Positions 27,166-36,548 are shown, counted from the first letter of the stretch. The stretch is DNA of 64,000 nucleotides from Rhabdaerophilum sp. SD176 (GCF_030143245.1 NZ_JARJNS010000004.1:62001-126000), one strand, 5' to 3'. Notes: a model not told the origin generated them from the letters alone. Made by a program: numbers and translations.

Positions 27166-28656
27166 ATGATGAAACCCATTCGCCGGCTGGCCGGACCCGC
27201 AATCCTCGCCCTCGGGCTTGCCCATTTGGCCCTTCCGGCCGCAGCCCAGCCGCGCGATGCGCTGACCCTGTGCCAGACGCTCGAGCCGCCGATCCTTGAT
27301 CCCTCGGGCGGTGCCGCTGCGGCCATCCGCGAGGTCACCTACGGCAATATCTTCGAGGGGCTCGTCGCCTATGACCGCAACGGCAAAGTGGTGCCGGCGC
27401 TCGCGCGGGAATGGTCCACCAGCGTCGACGGCCTCGTCTGGCAGTTCCGCCTGCGCCCGGCACGGTTCCATGATGGCAGCGCCGTGACCGCGGCCGATGT
27501 GAAATTCTCCTTCGAACGTGCCGTTGCGCCGGATTCGAAGAATGCCCAGAAATGGATCTTCGAGCCGATTGCCGCCATCGCGACGCCGGCGCCCGATCTC
27601 GTCGAGATCACATTGAAGAGCTTCACGGCTGATTTCCTCGACGGTCTCGCCATGGGCGATGCGACGATCTTTTCGGCAGCCTCGGTTGGCAAGGCCGCCA
27701 CCGAACCGGTCGGCACCGGCCCTTACCGCTTCGTGCGCTGGCAGCGCGGCGACCGGCTGCTGCTGGAGCGCAATGACAACTGGTGGGGGCCGAAGCCGGC
27801 ACTGAAATCCGCGACCTTCCGCTTTATTTCTGATCCGCAGGCGCAGGTTTCGGCCCTGCTCGCCGGCGATTGCGACGCCCATACCAATCTCGGCGCACAT
27901 GAGGCTGTCGCCCAGCTCCGCGCGGATCCGCGCCTCGCCGTTACAATCGGCCGGACCGAAGGCGAGACCATCGTCGCGATCAACAATGCCAAGGCGCCCT
28001 TCTCGGATGTTCGCGTCCGGCAGGCCATGGCGATGGCGGTGGATCGCCGCCTCGTCAACGAGGGCGCGGTATCCGGGCTCGGCACGCCGATCGGCAGCCA
28101 TTTCTCGCCCAATCATCCGGCCTATCTCGACCTCACGGCCGAGCGTCCGGTCGATCTCGCCAAGGCGAAGGCCCTGCTGGCCGCTGCCGGCTATCCCAAC
28201 GGTTTCGCCGCCACGCTCCGCCTGCCGCCGCCGGCCTATGCCCGGCGGAGCGGCGAGATCATCGCGGCGATGCTGGGGCAGATCGGCATCCGCGCCACGA
28301 TCGAGCCGCTGGAATGGCCGCAATGGCTCGAGCGTGTCTTCCGTAACAAGGATTTCGACATGACGATCGTCGCGCATGTCGAGCCGCTGGACGTGAATAT
28401 CTACGCGCGGGACACCTATTACTTTGGCTACCAGTCGCCAGCGGTGAAGGAGGCTTATGCCCGCACCAAGACCGCGCGCACCGAGCCGGAGCGGCTCGAG
28501 GCTTTCCGGGCGATCCAGCGGCAGATCACCGAGGATCAGGTCAACCTGTTCCTCTTCATGCTGCCGAAGATCACTGTGGCGCGGAAGGGCCTGACCGGCC
28601 TCTGGCCGAACTGGCCGGTTCCCGCCAATCCGCTGGCTGAACTCCGCTGGGAATAG
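27166..28656 (+). CDS. Peptide ABC transporter substrate-binding protein
   Basis: A family 5 (DppA/OppA-type) periplasmic solute-binding protein of 496 residues. The signal peptide (residues 1-25, ending in AAA-QPRDAL) is clear. Family motifs include LARSWS-like LAREWSTSVDGLVWQFRLR, the VTAADVKFSFERAV signature near 108 and GTGPYRFVRWQRGD near 185. The ATG at 27166 follows AGGGGAG. It opens a five-gene operon with two permeases and two ATPases. The ligand may be di- or oligopeptides, but this family also binds other solutes. Confidence 0.9.
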   Translation: MMKPIRRLAGPAILALGLAHLALPAAAQPRDALTLCQTLEPPILDPSGGAAAAIREVTYGNIFEGLVAYDRNGKVVPALAREWSTSVDGLVWQFRLRPARFHDGSAVTAADVKFSFERAVAPDSKNAQKWIFEPIAAIATPAPDLVEITLKSFTADFLDGLAMGDATIFSAASVGKAATEPVGTGPYRFVRWQRGDRLLLERNDNWWGPKPALKSATFRFISDPQAQVSALLAGDCDAHTNLGAHEAVAQLRADPRLAVTIGRTEGETIVAINNAKAPFSDVRVRQAMAMAVDRRLVNEGAVSGLGTPIGSHFSPNHPAYLDLTAERPVDLAKAKALLAAAGYPNGFAATLRLPPPAYARRSGEIIAAMLGQIGIRATIEPLEWPQWLERVFRNKDFDMTIVAHVEPLDVNIYARDTYYFGYQSPAVKEAYARTKTARTEPERLEAFRAIQRQITEDQVNLFLFMLPKITVARKGLTGLWPNWPVPANPLAELRWE

Positions 28657-28678
28657 CTCTGCAACAGGGCCCGGCGGC

Positions 28679-29629
28679 ATGGTTTTGTTCCTGATCAAGC
28701 GGCTCGTCGGGCTTGTCCTGACGCTGCTTTTTGCTGCTCTGGTGATCTTCCTCGTGCTGGAAATCCTGCCGGGGGATCCGGCCGCCATGATGATGGGCGT
28801 CAGCGCCACGCCCGAATCTGTCGCTGCGCTGCGGGCTGAGCTCGGTCTTGACCGGCCGGCGGCAGCGCGCTTCCTCGAATGGCTGGGTGGCTTCTTCACC
28901 GGCCAACTCGGCCTGTCCTACACCTATCGCGTGCCGGTGGCCGGCCTGATCGCCGAGCGGCTCGCCGTCACCGTGCCCCTCTCGCTGCTGGCGCTCGGTC
29001 TTGCCGTCGCCTTCGGTGTCACGCTGGGGACGCTCGCGGCGGCGCATGCCCATCGCCGAGCGGACCTGATCATCATGGGGATGACGCAGCTCGGCCTCGC
29101 CATTCCGAATTTCTGGTTCGGCATCCTGCTCGTCCTTGTCTTCGCCATCGGGTTGGGCTGGCTCCCGGCCGGCGGCTTCCCGGGCTGGGCGGCCGACCCG
29201 ATGCTCGCCTCCCGCGCGCTGCTCCTGCCGGCCATCGCGCTGGCCCTGCCACAGGCGGCGAGTCTGGCGCGGATCACCCGCTCGACCATGCTGGAAACGC
29301 TGTCGGAGGATTATATCCGCACCGCCCGCGCCAAGGGCCTGTCGCGCAGCCAGACGATCCGCCGCCATGCCCTGCGCAACGCACTCATTCCGGTGCTGAC
29401 GATCCTCGGCCTGCAGTTTTCCTTCCTGCTCGCCGGAACCATCGTTGTGGAAAACGTGTTCGCCCTGCCGGGCCTGGGCCGCCTGCTGATCCAGGCGATC
29501 GGCGGGCATGACCTGATCCTGATCAAGAGCCTCGTCCTGTTCTATGTCGCTACCGCTATTCTGGTGAATGGCGCAGTCGATCTTGCTTATGGCCTTGCAG
29601 ATCCGCGGTTGCGGGTGGGCCGCGCATGA
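28679..29629 (+). CDS. Peptide ABC transporter permease (DppB-like)
   Basis: The first inner-membrane permease of the peptide importer, 316 residues with about six helices. It begins with the DppB-type hydrophobic signal (FLIKRLVGLVLTLLFAAL) and has the EAA loop near residue 205 (EDYIRTARAKGLSRSQTIRRH) that docks on the ATPase. Its last four bases overlap the next permease gene, so the two are coupled. Confidence 0.92.
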   Translation: MVLFLIKRLVGLVLTLLFAALVIFLVLEILPGDPAAMMMGVSATPESVAALRAELGLDRPAAARFLEWLGGFFTGQLGLSYTYRVPVAGLIAERLAVTVPLSLLALGLAVAFGVTLGTLAAAHAHRRADLIIMGMTQLGLAIPNFWFGILLVLVFAIGLGWLPAGGFPGWAADPMLASRALLLPAIALALPQAASLARITRSTMLETLSEDYIRTARAKGLSRSQTIRRHALRNALIPVLTILGLQFSFLLAGTIVVENVFALPGLGRLLIQAIGGHDLILIKSLVLFYVATAILVNGAVDLAYGLADPRLRVGRA

Positions 29630-30450
29630 ACCCGGCCTGGCGGCATCCCTCTTTCGGTGTCGGCGCGGTGCTGATGGCCCTTGTCGTCGGCGCGGCCCTT
29701 CTCTCGCTGGTCTGGACCCCGCATGACCCGACGGTGATGCGGATCATGGCGCGGCTGAGACCTCCCTCCGCCGAACATTGGCTGGGCACGGACCAGTTCG
29801 GCCGCGACATCGCCTCGATGGTGCTGGTCGGCGCCCGCAATGCGCTGCTGGTCGGGCTCGTTGCCGTGGGGATCGGGCTTGTCTTCGGCGTCGCGCTCGG
29901 GATGCTGGCCGCGCTTTATCGCGGCCGGCTGCTCGACGAGGCGGTGATGCGGGGCCTCGATTTCGTTTTCGCCTTCCCGGCGGTGTTGACGGCGATCCTT
30001 ATCCTGACCTGGTTCGGGCCGGGCCTGGTCAATGCCGTCATCGCGATCGGCATCTTCAACATTCCCGTCTTCGCGCGGCAGGCACGCGGTGCCACACTTC
30101 AGGTTCTCGCACAGGATTACATCCGCGCTGCCCGTCTGGCCGGGCTGAGCCGCATGGCCGTGATGCTGCGCCATATCCTGCCGAACATCACCGGCCTGAT
30201 GATCGTCCAGGGCTCGACGCAATTCGCCTTCGCCATCCTGGCCGAGGCTTCGCTGTCCTATCTCGGGATCGGCACCCAGCCGCCGAACCCGTCCTGGGGC
30301 CGGATGCTCAACGACGCCCAGACCTATCTCGGCACGGCACCGCATCTGGCGATCGTGCCCGGCATCGCCATCGCCATCACCGTCCTGGCCTTCAACCTGC
30401 TCGGCGATGGGCTGCGCGATCTCCTTGATCCGCGCATGAAGGAACGCTGA
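29626..30450 (+). CDS. Peptide ABC transporter permease (DppC-like)
   Basis: The second permease subunit, 274 residues. DppC-type features are the early LGTDQFGRDIASMVLVGAR motif (about 48-66) and the EAA loop near 165 (AQDYIRAARLAGLSRMAVMLRH). The family's longer N-terminal tail is short here. It overlaps dppB-like by four bases and is followed after one base by the first ATPase gene. Confidence 0.92.
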   Translation: MNPAWRHPSFGVGAVLMALVVGAALLSLVWTPHDPTVMRIMARLRPPSAEHWLGTDQFGRDIASMVLVGARNALLVGLVAVGIGLVFGVALGMLAALYRGRLLDEAVMRGLDFVFAFPAVLTAILILTWFGPGLVNAVIAIGIFNIPVFARQARGATLQVLAQDYIRAARLAGLSRMAVMLRHILPNITGLMIVQGSTQFAFAILAEASLSYLGIGTQPPNPSWGRMLNDAQTYLGTAPHLAIVPGIAIAITVLAFNLLGDGLRDLLDPRMKER

Positions 30451-30451
30451 G

Positions 30452-31396
30452 ATGCTGAGCCTGCGCGATCTCTCCGTCAGCTTCCGCGGCCGGCCTGTTC
30501 TCCGGAACCTCTCGCTCGATCTCGCCCCCGGGGAGACGTTGGGCCTTGTCGGGGAATCCGGTTCGGGCAAGTCCATGACCGCGCTCGCCCTGATGGGCCT
30601 GCTTCCGCCGGGCTTTGTCGCTTCGGGCAGCATCCGCCTTGACGGTAACGAATTGCTCGGCCTTGCCGATGCCGATCTGTGCCGCCTGCGCGGCCGCGCG
30701 ATGGCGATGATCTTCCAGGAGCCGATGACCGCGCTGAACCCGGTCCTCAGCGTCGGGGCGCAGATCGCGGAGGGGCTTGTCCTGCATGGCCTGATGGCGC
30801 CGCGCGCCGCGCGCGAGGAAGCCATCCGGCTGATGGAGCGGGTTGGCCTGCCGGATCCGGCGCGAAGGGCGCGCTCCTACCCGCATGAACTCTCCGGCGG
30901 GCAGCGCCAGCGGGCAATGATCGCCATGGCAATTGCCTGCCGCCCGGCCCTCCTGATCGCCGATGAGCCGACCTCGGCGCTCGATGTCTCGCTGCAGGTC
31001 GAGATCCTCGCTCTGCTGCGCGAGATCCGGGACGAGACCGGCATGGCGATGATCTTCATCAGCCATGATCTCTCGGTCATCCATGCCATGGCTGACCGCG
31101 CCCTTGTGCTCTATGGCGGGCTCGCCATGGAAACCGGCCCGACCCGCCATGTGATCGGCCGACCCTCCCATCCCTATACCCAGGGCCTCATCGCCGCGAT
31201 CCCGCGTGGAAGCGCCCATACCGAGCGCCTCCGGCCGATCCCCGGGCAGGTGCCCGATCTTTCCCGCCTGCCACCGGGCTGCCCCTTTGCCGGGCGATGC
31301 GATCTCGGCGATGCGCGCTGCGCCGAAACGCTGCCGCCGCTGCGCACGGGGCTGACCGCGCTCCATTGCCACCACGCGGAGCTAGCCCCCGCATGA
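30452..31396 (+). CDS. Peptide ABC transporter ATP-binding protein (DppD-like)
   Basis: A 314-residue ABC ATPase with Walker A GESGSGKS (36-43), the LSGGQRQR signature (as ELSGGQRQRAMIAMA near 148), Walker B LLIADEPTSALD and the switch histidine (ISHDLSVI). The C-terminal oligopeptide/dipeptide-type extension carries the cysteine pattern GCPFAGRCDLGDARC, typical of the DppD/OppD group and associated with an Fe-S-like cluster. Its end overlaps the second ATPase by four bases. Confidence 0.92.
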   Translation: MLSLRDLSVSFRGRPVLRNLSLDLAPGETLGLVGESGSGKSMTALALMGLLPPGFVASGSIRLDGNELLGLADADLCRLRGRAMAMIFQEPMTALNPVLSVGAQIAEGLVLHGLMAPRAAREEAIRLMERVGLPDPARRARSYPHELSGGQRQRAMIAMAIACRPALLIADEPTSALDVSLQVEILALLREIRDETGMAMIFISHDLSVIHAMADRALVLYGGLAMETGPTRHVIGRPSHPYTQGLIAAIPRGSAHTERLRPIPGQVPDLSRLPPGCPFAGRCDLGDARCAETLPPLRTGLTALHCHHAELAPA

Positions 31397-32325
31397 CCCC
31401 GGTTCTCGAGGCTGTCCATCTCCATCAGGCCTACCCGCTGCCACGGCAAGGGCTGTTCGAACGCCGGAAGCGGATCCATGCCGTGCGCGATGTCTCGTTC
31501 CGGGTGGAGGAGGGGCAGACATTGGGCATTGTCGGGGAATCCGGCTCCGGCAAGTCCACCCTCGCGCGGCTGCTCGTGGCACTTGAAAAGCCGCGCTCCG
31601 GCGAAGTGCTGTTCCGTGGCGAGCAGATCTCCGGTCTGCCCGAAAGGAGCATCCGCCCGGTCCGCCCGCTGATGCAGATGATCTTCCAGGATCCGTTCGG
31701 CTCGCTCGATCCGCGGATGCGCATCGGCGAGAGCATCGCCGAACCGCTGGGCGTTGCCGAGCCCTGGCTCGACGCCGGGGAACGCGCCGGGCGAGTGGCC
31801 GCCATGCTCGAAAGGGTCGGCCTGCAGCCGGATATGGTCGCGCGCTATCCGCACCAGTTCTCGGGCGGGCAACGCCAGCGCATCGCCATCGCACGGGCCC
31901 TCATCACAAGGCCGGCCCTGCTGGTGGCGGACGAGCCGGTTTCCGCGCTCGATGTCTCGGTGCAGGCGCAGATCCTGAACCTGCTCTTCGACCTCAAGCT
32001 GGAATTCGGCCTGTCCATGGTGGTGATCAGCCATGACCTCGCGGTCATCCGTTATCTCTGCGACATGGTCATCGTGATGGAGGGCGGCCGTGTCGTCGAG
32101 CAGGCAACGACCGCCCGACTTTTTGCGGCCCCGCAGGCGGAGTATACCCGCGCGCTGATGGCGGCTATGCCGCTTCTGCCCGATGCGGAAGGCGATCCGG
32201 CAGGGGCTCGACCCAATCCGGGCGAGCAAGAGCAAAATGCGTCTGTTGGCGGCTCGCCCGCGCAGCTTCGGGAGCCGGACATCGCCCTCAATGCGGGGCG
32301 AGGGCGAGCCGGACCTGACGGATGA
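31393..32325 (+). CDS. Peptide ABC transporter ATP-binding protein (DppF-like)
   Basis: The second ATPase of the importer, 310 residues, with Walker A GESGSGKSTLARL (near 46), signature FSGGQRQRIAIARAL, Walker B LLVADEPVSALD and the switch His in ISHDLAVI. The ATG at 31393 overlaps the previous stop as ATGA; the upstream open frame is the shadow of the previous gene. Unusually, the last 25 or so residues (Gly/Arg/Ala-rich, no cysteine cluster) do not look like family sequence, and the gene ends 38 bases inside the convergent sitD-like gene, as if the original stop had been lost. Confidence 0.9.
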   Translation: MTPVLEAVHLHQAYPLPRQGLFERRKRIHAVRDVSFRVEEGQTLGIVGESGSGKSTLARLLVALEKPRSGEVLFRGEQISGLPERSIRPVRPLMQMIFQDPFGSLDPRMRIGESIAEPLGVAEPWLDAGERAGRVAAMLERVGLQPDMVARYPHQFSGGQRQRIAIARALITRPALLVADEPVSALDVSVQAQILNLLFDLKLEFGLSMVVISHDLAVIRYLCDMVIVMEGGRVVEQATTARLFAAPQAEYTRALMAAMPLLPDAEGDPAGARPNPGEQEQNASVGGSPAQLREPDIALNAGRGRAGPDG

Positions 32326-33124
32326 CCACCAGCAGCGCGAAGAGCAGCGATTGTACCACCACGATCATCGGCCCGGTCGCCGCATCGAGATGGAAAGAGA
32401 GCAGCGTGCCGATGAGGGAGGATCCTGTCGCCGCCAGCACAGCCACCACCATCATCGGGCCGAAGCGGCGGGTGACGATCAGCCCGATCGCGCCGGGGGC
32501 GATCAGCATGGCGATGACAAGGATGATCCCCACGGCCTTGAGCGACGCGACGATCGTCAGCGCCAGCAGCACCAGCAGCCCGTAATGCAGGAAACCGACC
32601 TGGAGGCCGATCGCCCGGGCATGGGCGGGGTCGAAGCAATAGAGCATCAGGTCGCGCCGGCGGACGAGCAGGAAGGCGATGGCCGGCAGCGCGATCAGCG
32701 CCGTCTCGGCCACGTCGCGGAGCTGCACGCCGAGCATGTTGCCGAACAGGATATGATTGAGATGCTGGTCCGTCTCCACCTTGACGAACAGCACCAGCCC
32801 CAGCGCGAACAGGCCGGAAAAGACAATGCCCATCACGGCATCCTCCCGGACCCGGCTATGCGCCTGCAGATAGCCGGTCGCCAGGGCACAGCCGAGCCCG
32901 GCCGCGAAGGCGCCGAGCGCCAGCGGCAGCCCGGCCACGAAGGCGAGCACGATGCCCGGCAGCACGGCATGGGACACGGCATCGCCCATGAGCGACCAGC
33001 CCTTCAGCACGAGATAGCAGGAGAGCATCGCGCAGATCATGCCGACCAGCAAAGCCACGACGAGGCCGCGCTGCATGAAATCATGCGCCAGCGGCTGCGT
33101 GATGAAACCCAGCACGGCGTTCAC
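32288..33124 (-). CDS. sitD: Mn/Fe ABC transporter permease (SitD-like)
   Basis: One of two membrane permeases of a metal ABC importer (ABC-3 family, 278 residues, about eight helices). The family motif GDAVSHAVLPGI is at 47-58 and the later segment VVASLKAVGIILVIAMLIAPGA fits SitD/MntD proteins. It overlaps sitC by four bases. Its 3' end overlaps the convergent peptide ATPase gene by 38 bases. Placed last in sitABCD. Naming follows the manganese-type binding protein encoded in the same operon. Confidence 0.85.
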   Translation of the reverse strand: MNAVLGFITQPLAHDFMQRGLVVALLVGMICAMLSCYLVLKGWSLMGDAVSHAVLPGIVLAFVAGLPLALGAFAAGLGCALATGYLQAHSRVREDAVMGIVFSGLFALGLVLFVKVETDQHLNHILFGNMLGVQLRDVAETALIALPAIAFLLVRRRDLMLYCFDPAHARAIGLQVGFLHYGLLVLLALTIVASLKAVGIILVIAMLIAPGAIGLIVTRRFGPMMVVAVLAATGSSLIGTLLSFHLDAATGPMIVVVQSLLFALLVVIRQVRLALAPH

Positions 33125-33978
33125 AGGGCCGCCTCCTGCGCACGGGCAGCCCGGCGCGCAGCAAGCCGGCCATGCTTAGGCGCGAAGACGAAGGCCAGCA
33201 GGAAAAGCAGGGTTTGCAGCAGCACGATCAGCCCGCCGGTGGCCCCGTCGAGGAAATAGCTGAGATAGGCGCCGCCCGCGCCGGTGCCGGCGCCGAGCAC
33301 CATGGCGATGCCGATCATCCGGCCGAACCGGTCTGTCAGGAGATAGGCTGTTGCGCCCGGCGTCACCACCATGGCGATGACGAGGATCGCGCCCACCGTC
33401 TGCAGGGCGGCGACGGTGCAGGCGCTGAGCAGCACGAAGAAGAGCAGCTTGAGTCGCTCCGGATTGAGCCCGATCGACCGGGCATGGCTCTCGTCGAAAA
33501 AGGCGAGCAGCAGGTCCTTCCAGCGCGCCGCGAGCACCGCGAGCGAGACGCCTGCAATCGCCACGACCTGCCAGACATCCTCGTCGGCAATGGCGAGGAT
33601 GTTGCCGAGAATGATCGATTGCACATTCACCGCCGTCGGGTTGATCGAGACGATCAGCAGCCCGGCCGCGAAGAAACTGGTGAAGATCAGCCCGATCACC
33701 GTATCCTCGCGCAGGAAGGTGATCTTCTTCACCAGTGCGATGGCGAGGGCGGCCAGCAGCCCGGAGGTGAAGGCCCCGGCCGCATAGGGCAGGCCGGCGA
33801 GATAGGCCACGGCCACACCGGGCACCACGGCATGGGCCAGCGCATCGCCCATCAGCGCCCAGCCTTTCAGGATCAGGTAGCAGGACAGGAAGGCGCAGAC
33901 CGCCCCGACCAGCGCGCTGACCCAGATGGCGCGCACCATGTATTGATAGCCGAACGGTTCGAGCAGCCAGTCGATCAT
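33121..33978 (-). CDS. sitC: Mn/Fe ABC transporter permease (SitC-like)
   Basis: The partner permease, 285 residues, ABC-3 family, with [17 protein letters not shown] (46-62) and the paired segment [26 protein letters not shown]. About eight to nine membrane helices. It overlaps both neighbours by four bases (ATGA-type junctions), so sitB, sitC and sitD are translationally coupled. The tail is Arg/Ala-rich and cytoplasmic. Confidence 0.85.
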   Translation of the reverse strand: MIDWLLEPFGYQYMVRAIWVSALVGAVCAFLSCYLILKGWALMGDALAHAVVPGVAVAYLAGLPYAAGAFTSGLLAALAIALVKKITFLREDTVIGLIFTSFFAAGLLIVSINPTAVNVQSIILGNILAIADEDVWQVVAIAGVSLAVLAARWKDLLLAFFDESHARSIGLNPERLKLLFFVLLSACTVAALQTVGAILVIAMVVTPGATAYLLTDRFGRMIGIAMVLGAGTGAGGAYLSYFLDGATGGLIVLLQTLLFLLAFVFAPKHGRLAARRAARAQEAAL

Positions 33979-34907
33979 GCCTTGGGCCGATCCGGCGCCA
34001 CCAGCTTCTCGCGGTCGCGCTCGCCATAGAGAACCAGCGGCCGCTCGTCATCGGTCAGCACGGTGACGCGGCGTGCATCGGCATCGTCATGCAGATCCGA
34101 GCCGTCGATCCGCACATGCCGCAGCACGCCGCCGAAGGCCCGGATGAGGTTGGCCTCGGTGAAGGTCGTCTCGATCGGCCCGGCAGCGATGACCGTTCGG
34201 TTGAACAGGATCACGTGGTCGCAGAAATCCGGGATGGAGCCGAGATTATGCGTCGAGACGAGAATGAGCCTGCCCTCGTCGCGCATGGCGCGCAGCAGGT
34301 CGATGATCGCCGTCTCGGTTCGGGCATCGACACCGGTAAACGGCTCGTCGAGCAGGATGATCTGCCCGCCTTGCGCCAGCGCCCGGGCGAGGAAGACGCG
34401 CTTTTTCTGCCCGCCCGAGAGTTCCCCGATCTGCCGGTGCCGCAGCGCCGACATGCCGACGCGCTCGAGCGCGGCATCAACCGCCGCACGATCGGCCTTC
34501 GAGGCGAGGCGCAGCAGGCCCATATGGCCATAGCGCCCCATCATCACCACATCCTCGACAAGGACGGGGAAGTTCCAGTCGACATCCTCGCTCTGCGGCA
34601 CATAGGCGACGAGGCCCTGCTTGAGCGCATCCGCCACTTTCTGTCCGGCAATCGAGACCGCGCCCTTGGCGGGGGCCAGAAAGCCCATCAGCGTCTTGAA
34701 CAGGGTCGACTTTCCCGAGCCATTCACCCCCACCAGCGCGCAGATCGAGGCCGGAAAAAGCCGGAAACTGGCATCATCGATGGCGGTGACACCATTGGCA
34801 TAGCGCACCGAAACGCCATCCACCATGATGGCCGGCCTGTCACCGGGAAGGCGGCTCGGGTTCATGCGCGTTCCGGGCGCGGGGCAGCGCGGTGTCTCAT
34901 GTGCCAA
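33975..34907 (-). CDS. sitB: Mn/Fe ABC transporter ATP-binding protein (SitB-like)
   Basis: The ATPase of the metal importer, 310 residues. Walker A is [12 protein letters not shown] (about 60-71), the signature is [15 protein letters not shown], Walker B is [12 protein letters not shown] and the switch His is in STHNLGSI. The C-terminal extension of about 60 residues is longer than in minimal ABC ATPases and includes a Asp/His/Arg-rich stretch ([13 protein letters not shown]) of unknown role. The start at 34907 overlaps the end of sitA by 11 bases and has GAAGGGA upstream; an internal ATG at 34865 is possible. Confidence 0.87.
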   Translation of the reverse strand: MAHETPRCPAPGTRMNPSRLPGDRPAIMVDGVSVRYANGVTAIDDASFRLFPASICALVGVNGSGKSTLFKTLMGFLAPAKGAVSIAGQKVADALKQGLVAYVPQSEDVDWNFPVLVEDVVMMGRYGHMGLLRLASKADRAAVDAALERVGMSALRHRQIGELSGGQKKRVFLARALAQGGQIILLDEPFTGVDARTETAIIDLLRAMRDEGRLILVSTHNLGSIPDFCDHVILFNRTVIAAGPIETTFTEANLIRAFGGVLRHVRIDGSDLHDDADARRVTVLTDDERPLVLYGERDREKLVAPDRPKA

Positions 34908-35823
34908 ATCCCTTCGCGATGGTTTCCACCGTGGTCTCGAGCAGCTTCAGATAGGTCGGCACCGGGCCGCGGGCATCGCTGAGCGAATCAACATAGAGCA
35001 CGCCGCCGTATCGGGCACCGGTCTCGCGGGCGACCTGGCGGGCCGGCTTGTCGGACACCGTGCTTTCCGAGAAAACGACCGGCACCTTGTTCTTGCGGAC
35101 AAGGTCGATCAGCCGCCTGACCTGCTGTGGCGTGCCCTGCTCGTCGGCATTGATCGGCCAGAGATAGGCCTCGCGGAAGCCGAAATCCCGCGTGAGATAG
35201 CTGAAGGCGCCTTCGCTCGTCACCAGCCAGCGCTGCGCTTCGGGCACCCTGCCGAGGCGGGCCCGCAACGGCGCCTCGATCGCGCGGATCTGGGCCGAAT
35301 AGGCCTCCGCGTTGCGGGCATAGGTCTCGGCATTGGCCGGATCGGCCTTGGCGAGCGCCTTGCGGATGTTCTCGACATAGGCCAGCCCGGAGGAAGGCGA
35401 CATCCAGGCATGCGGATTGGGCCTGTCGGAATAGGGGCCCTCGCGGATTGGCAGGGGCGTGATCCCCTCCGTCACCACGGCGCTGGGAACCTCCTTCACA
35501 TTGACGAAGAACTTCTCGAACCAGCGCTCGAGATTCATGCCGTTCCACAGCACCAGGTCGGCCGATTGCGCCTTCACCACATCGAGCGGCGTCGGCTGGT
35601 AATCATGGATCTCGGCCCCCGGGCGCGTCACGGATTCGACGATCGCGGCCGTTCCCGCGACATTCTGCGCCATGTCCTGGATGATGGTGAAGGTCGTGAC
35701 CACGCGGAGCGGCTTTCCGGCGGGCCGGGCGGCCTGCGCGCGGAGCGCGGGGATGGGAAGGGCCAGGCCAAGGCCGACAGCCAGCATCAGGCGGCGCGAG
35801 GGAAGGGAAGCGAAATCAGGCAT
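34897..35823 (-). CDS. sitA: Mn/Fe-binding periplasmic protein (SitA-like)
   Basis: A cluster A-I metal-binding lipoprotein-like receptor of 308 residues with a signal peptide of about 33 residues that also contains a twin Arg (RR at 10-11). The expected four metal ligands are His73 (IHDYQPTP), His138 (NPHAWMSP), Glu204 (TSEGAFSYL) and Asp279 (VDSLSD). The His-His-Glu-Asp set and the absence of a His-rich loop point to manganese or ferrous iron rather than zinc. There is no lipobox cysteine. First gene of sitABCD; it diverges from irr and has two palindromes in its promoter. Confidence 0.88.
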   Translation of the reverse strand: MPDFASLPSRRLMLAVGLGLALPIPALRAQAARPAGKPLRVVTTFTIIQDMAQNVAGTAAIVESVTRPGAEIHDYQPTPLDVVKAQSADLVLWNGMNLERWFEKFFVNVKEVPSAVVTEGITPLPIREGPYSDRPNPHAWMSPSSGLAYVENIRKALAKADPANAETYARNAEAYSAQIRAIEAPLRARLGRVPEAQRWLVTSEGAFSYLTRDFGFREAYLWPINADEQGTPQQVRRLIDLVRKNKVPVVFSESTVSDKPARQVARETGARYGGVLYVDSLSDARGPVPTYLKLLETTVETIAKGFGT

Positions 35824-35868
35824 CGGGTAAACCTCTGTCAGGTTTCAGATCTTCTGATCCGACGCTAT

Positions 35869-35883
35869 TGCGAATGAAATGCA
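35869..35883. promoter_or_regulatory. Mur-like box, imperfect copy upstream of sitA
   Basis: TGCGAA-TGA-AATGCA is an imperfect version of the TGCAAA-N3-TTTGCA palindrome found 30 bases further upstream. It lies 46 bases before the sitA start. Rhizobial sitA promoters are controlled by Mur (manganese-responsive Fur) at sequences with TGCAAAT/TTTGCA halves, so this may be a second operator copy. Inference from motif similarity. Confidence 0.5.
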
Positions 35884-35898
35884 TCTGTCAATCGCTTC

Positions 35899-35913
35899 TG
35901 CAAACTATTTGCA
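35899..35913. promoter_or_regulatory. Mur-like palindrome upstream of sitA
   Basis: TGCAAA-CTA-TTTGCA is a perfect 6-base inverted repeat in the sitA-irr intergenic region, 76 bases before the sitA start. The halves match the rhizobial Mur-responsive sequence. With the copy at 35869-35883 its centre-to-centre distance is 30 bases, about three helical turns, so two dimers would bind the same DNA face. Confidence 0.6.
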
Positions 35914-36005
35914 ATAAGAAGGGGCAGGCTCGTAGCTCCGTCATCGGGCAGGATTTAATTTGACTCCGCCGATCAGATTATCCTAAGTCTATGAAAGAAA
36001 TACAG

Positions 36006-36022
36006 TTTTGAAACGTTCTAAA
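36006..36022. promoter_or_regulatory. ICE-like box (Irr operator) upstream of irr
   Basis: TTTTGAA-ACG-TTCTAAA differs at one base from the iron-control element TTTAGAA-N3-TTCTAAA bound by rhizobial Irr. It lies 14 bases before the irr ATG, so binding would block transcription start or elongation, consistent with negative autoregulation. The site could also affect divergent sitA. Confidence 0.65.
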
Positions 36023-36035
36023 GAGCGCGAGTCTC

Positions 36036-36548
36036 ATGGTGACGCCCCTTTCCGTTCCGAAGTCGCTTTCCCGTGAGATTGAAGCGACGCAAATGCCGCA
36101 GCCCATGCAGGTGCTTGCCGGGCAGAAGGGCTGCCCCGTCGCGGCGATCCGGGAACGGCTGAAGGCAGCTGGCCTCCGCCCCACGCGCCAGCGGATGATT
36201 CTCGGTTGGCTGCTTTTTGCAGGCGGTGACCGCCACATCACGGCCGAGACGCTGTTCGGCGAGGTCAACCGCGTGCGCGGCCATCTGTCGCTGGCCACGG
36301 TCTACAACACGCTCAACCAGTTCCGGGATTCCGGCCTCATCCGGCAGGTGCCGACCGGTGGCACGCGGGCCGTTTACGACACCAATACCGGCGATCATCA
36401 CCACTATCTCGTCGAGAGCGACGGCACGATCATGGACCTGCCGGATGATGCCGTGTCGCTGGCCGTCCGCCCGCAGGCGCCCGAGGGCTATCGGATTGTC
36501 GGCGTCGATGTGGTGGTCCGGCTCGAGAAAATCGCGCCGCAGGGCTGA
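36036..36548 (+). CDS. irr: Iron response regulator Irr (Fur family)
   Basis: A 170-residue Fur-superfamily regulator. The DNA-binding part has the Irr signature GLRPTRQRMILGWLLFAGGDRHITAE (about 45-71) and LSLATVYNTLNQFRDSGL (84-101). The stretch DTNTGDHHHYLVE with His121-123 corresponds to the conserved heme/metal-binding HHH of Irr. An N-terminal GCP (Cys33-Pro34) matches the heme regulatory motif of Bradyrhizobium Irr, where heme binding triggers turnover. Irr represses or activates iron and heme genes when iron is scarce. The ATG at 36036 has a weak ribosome site; ATG codons at 36093 and 36105 are alternatives that would still keep Cys33. It diverges from sitABCD, sharing a 212-base control region. 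Confidence 0.88.
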   Translation: MVTPLSVPKSLSREIEATQMPQPMQVLAGQKGCPVAAIRERLKAAGLRPTRQRMILGWLLFAGGDRHITAETLFGEVNRVRGHLSLATVYNTLNQFRDSGLIRQVPTGGTRAVYDTNTGDHHHYLVESDGTIMDLPDDAVSLAVRPQAPEGYRIVGVDVVVRLEKIAPQG

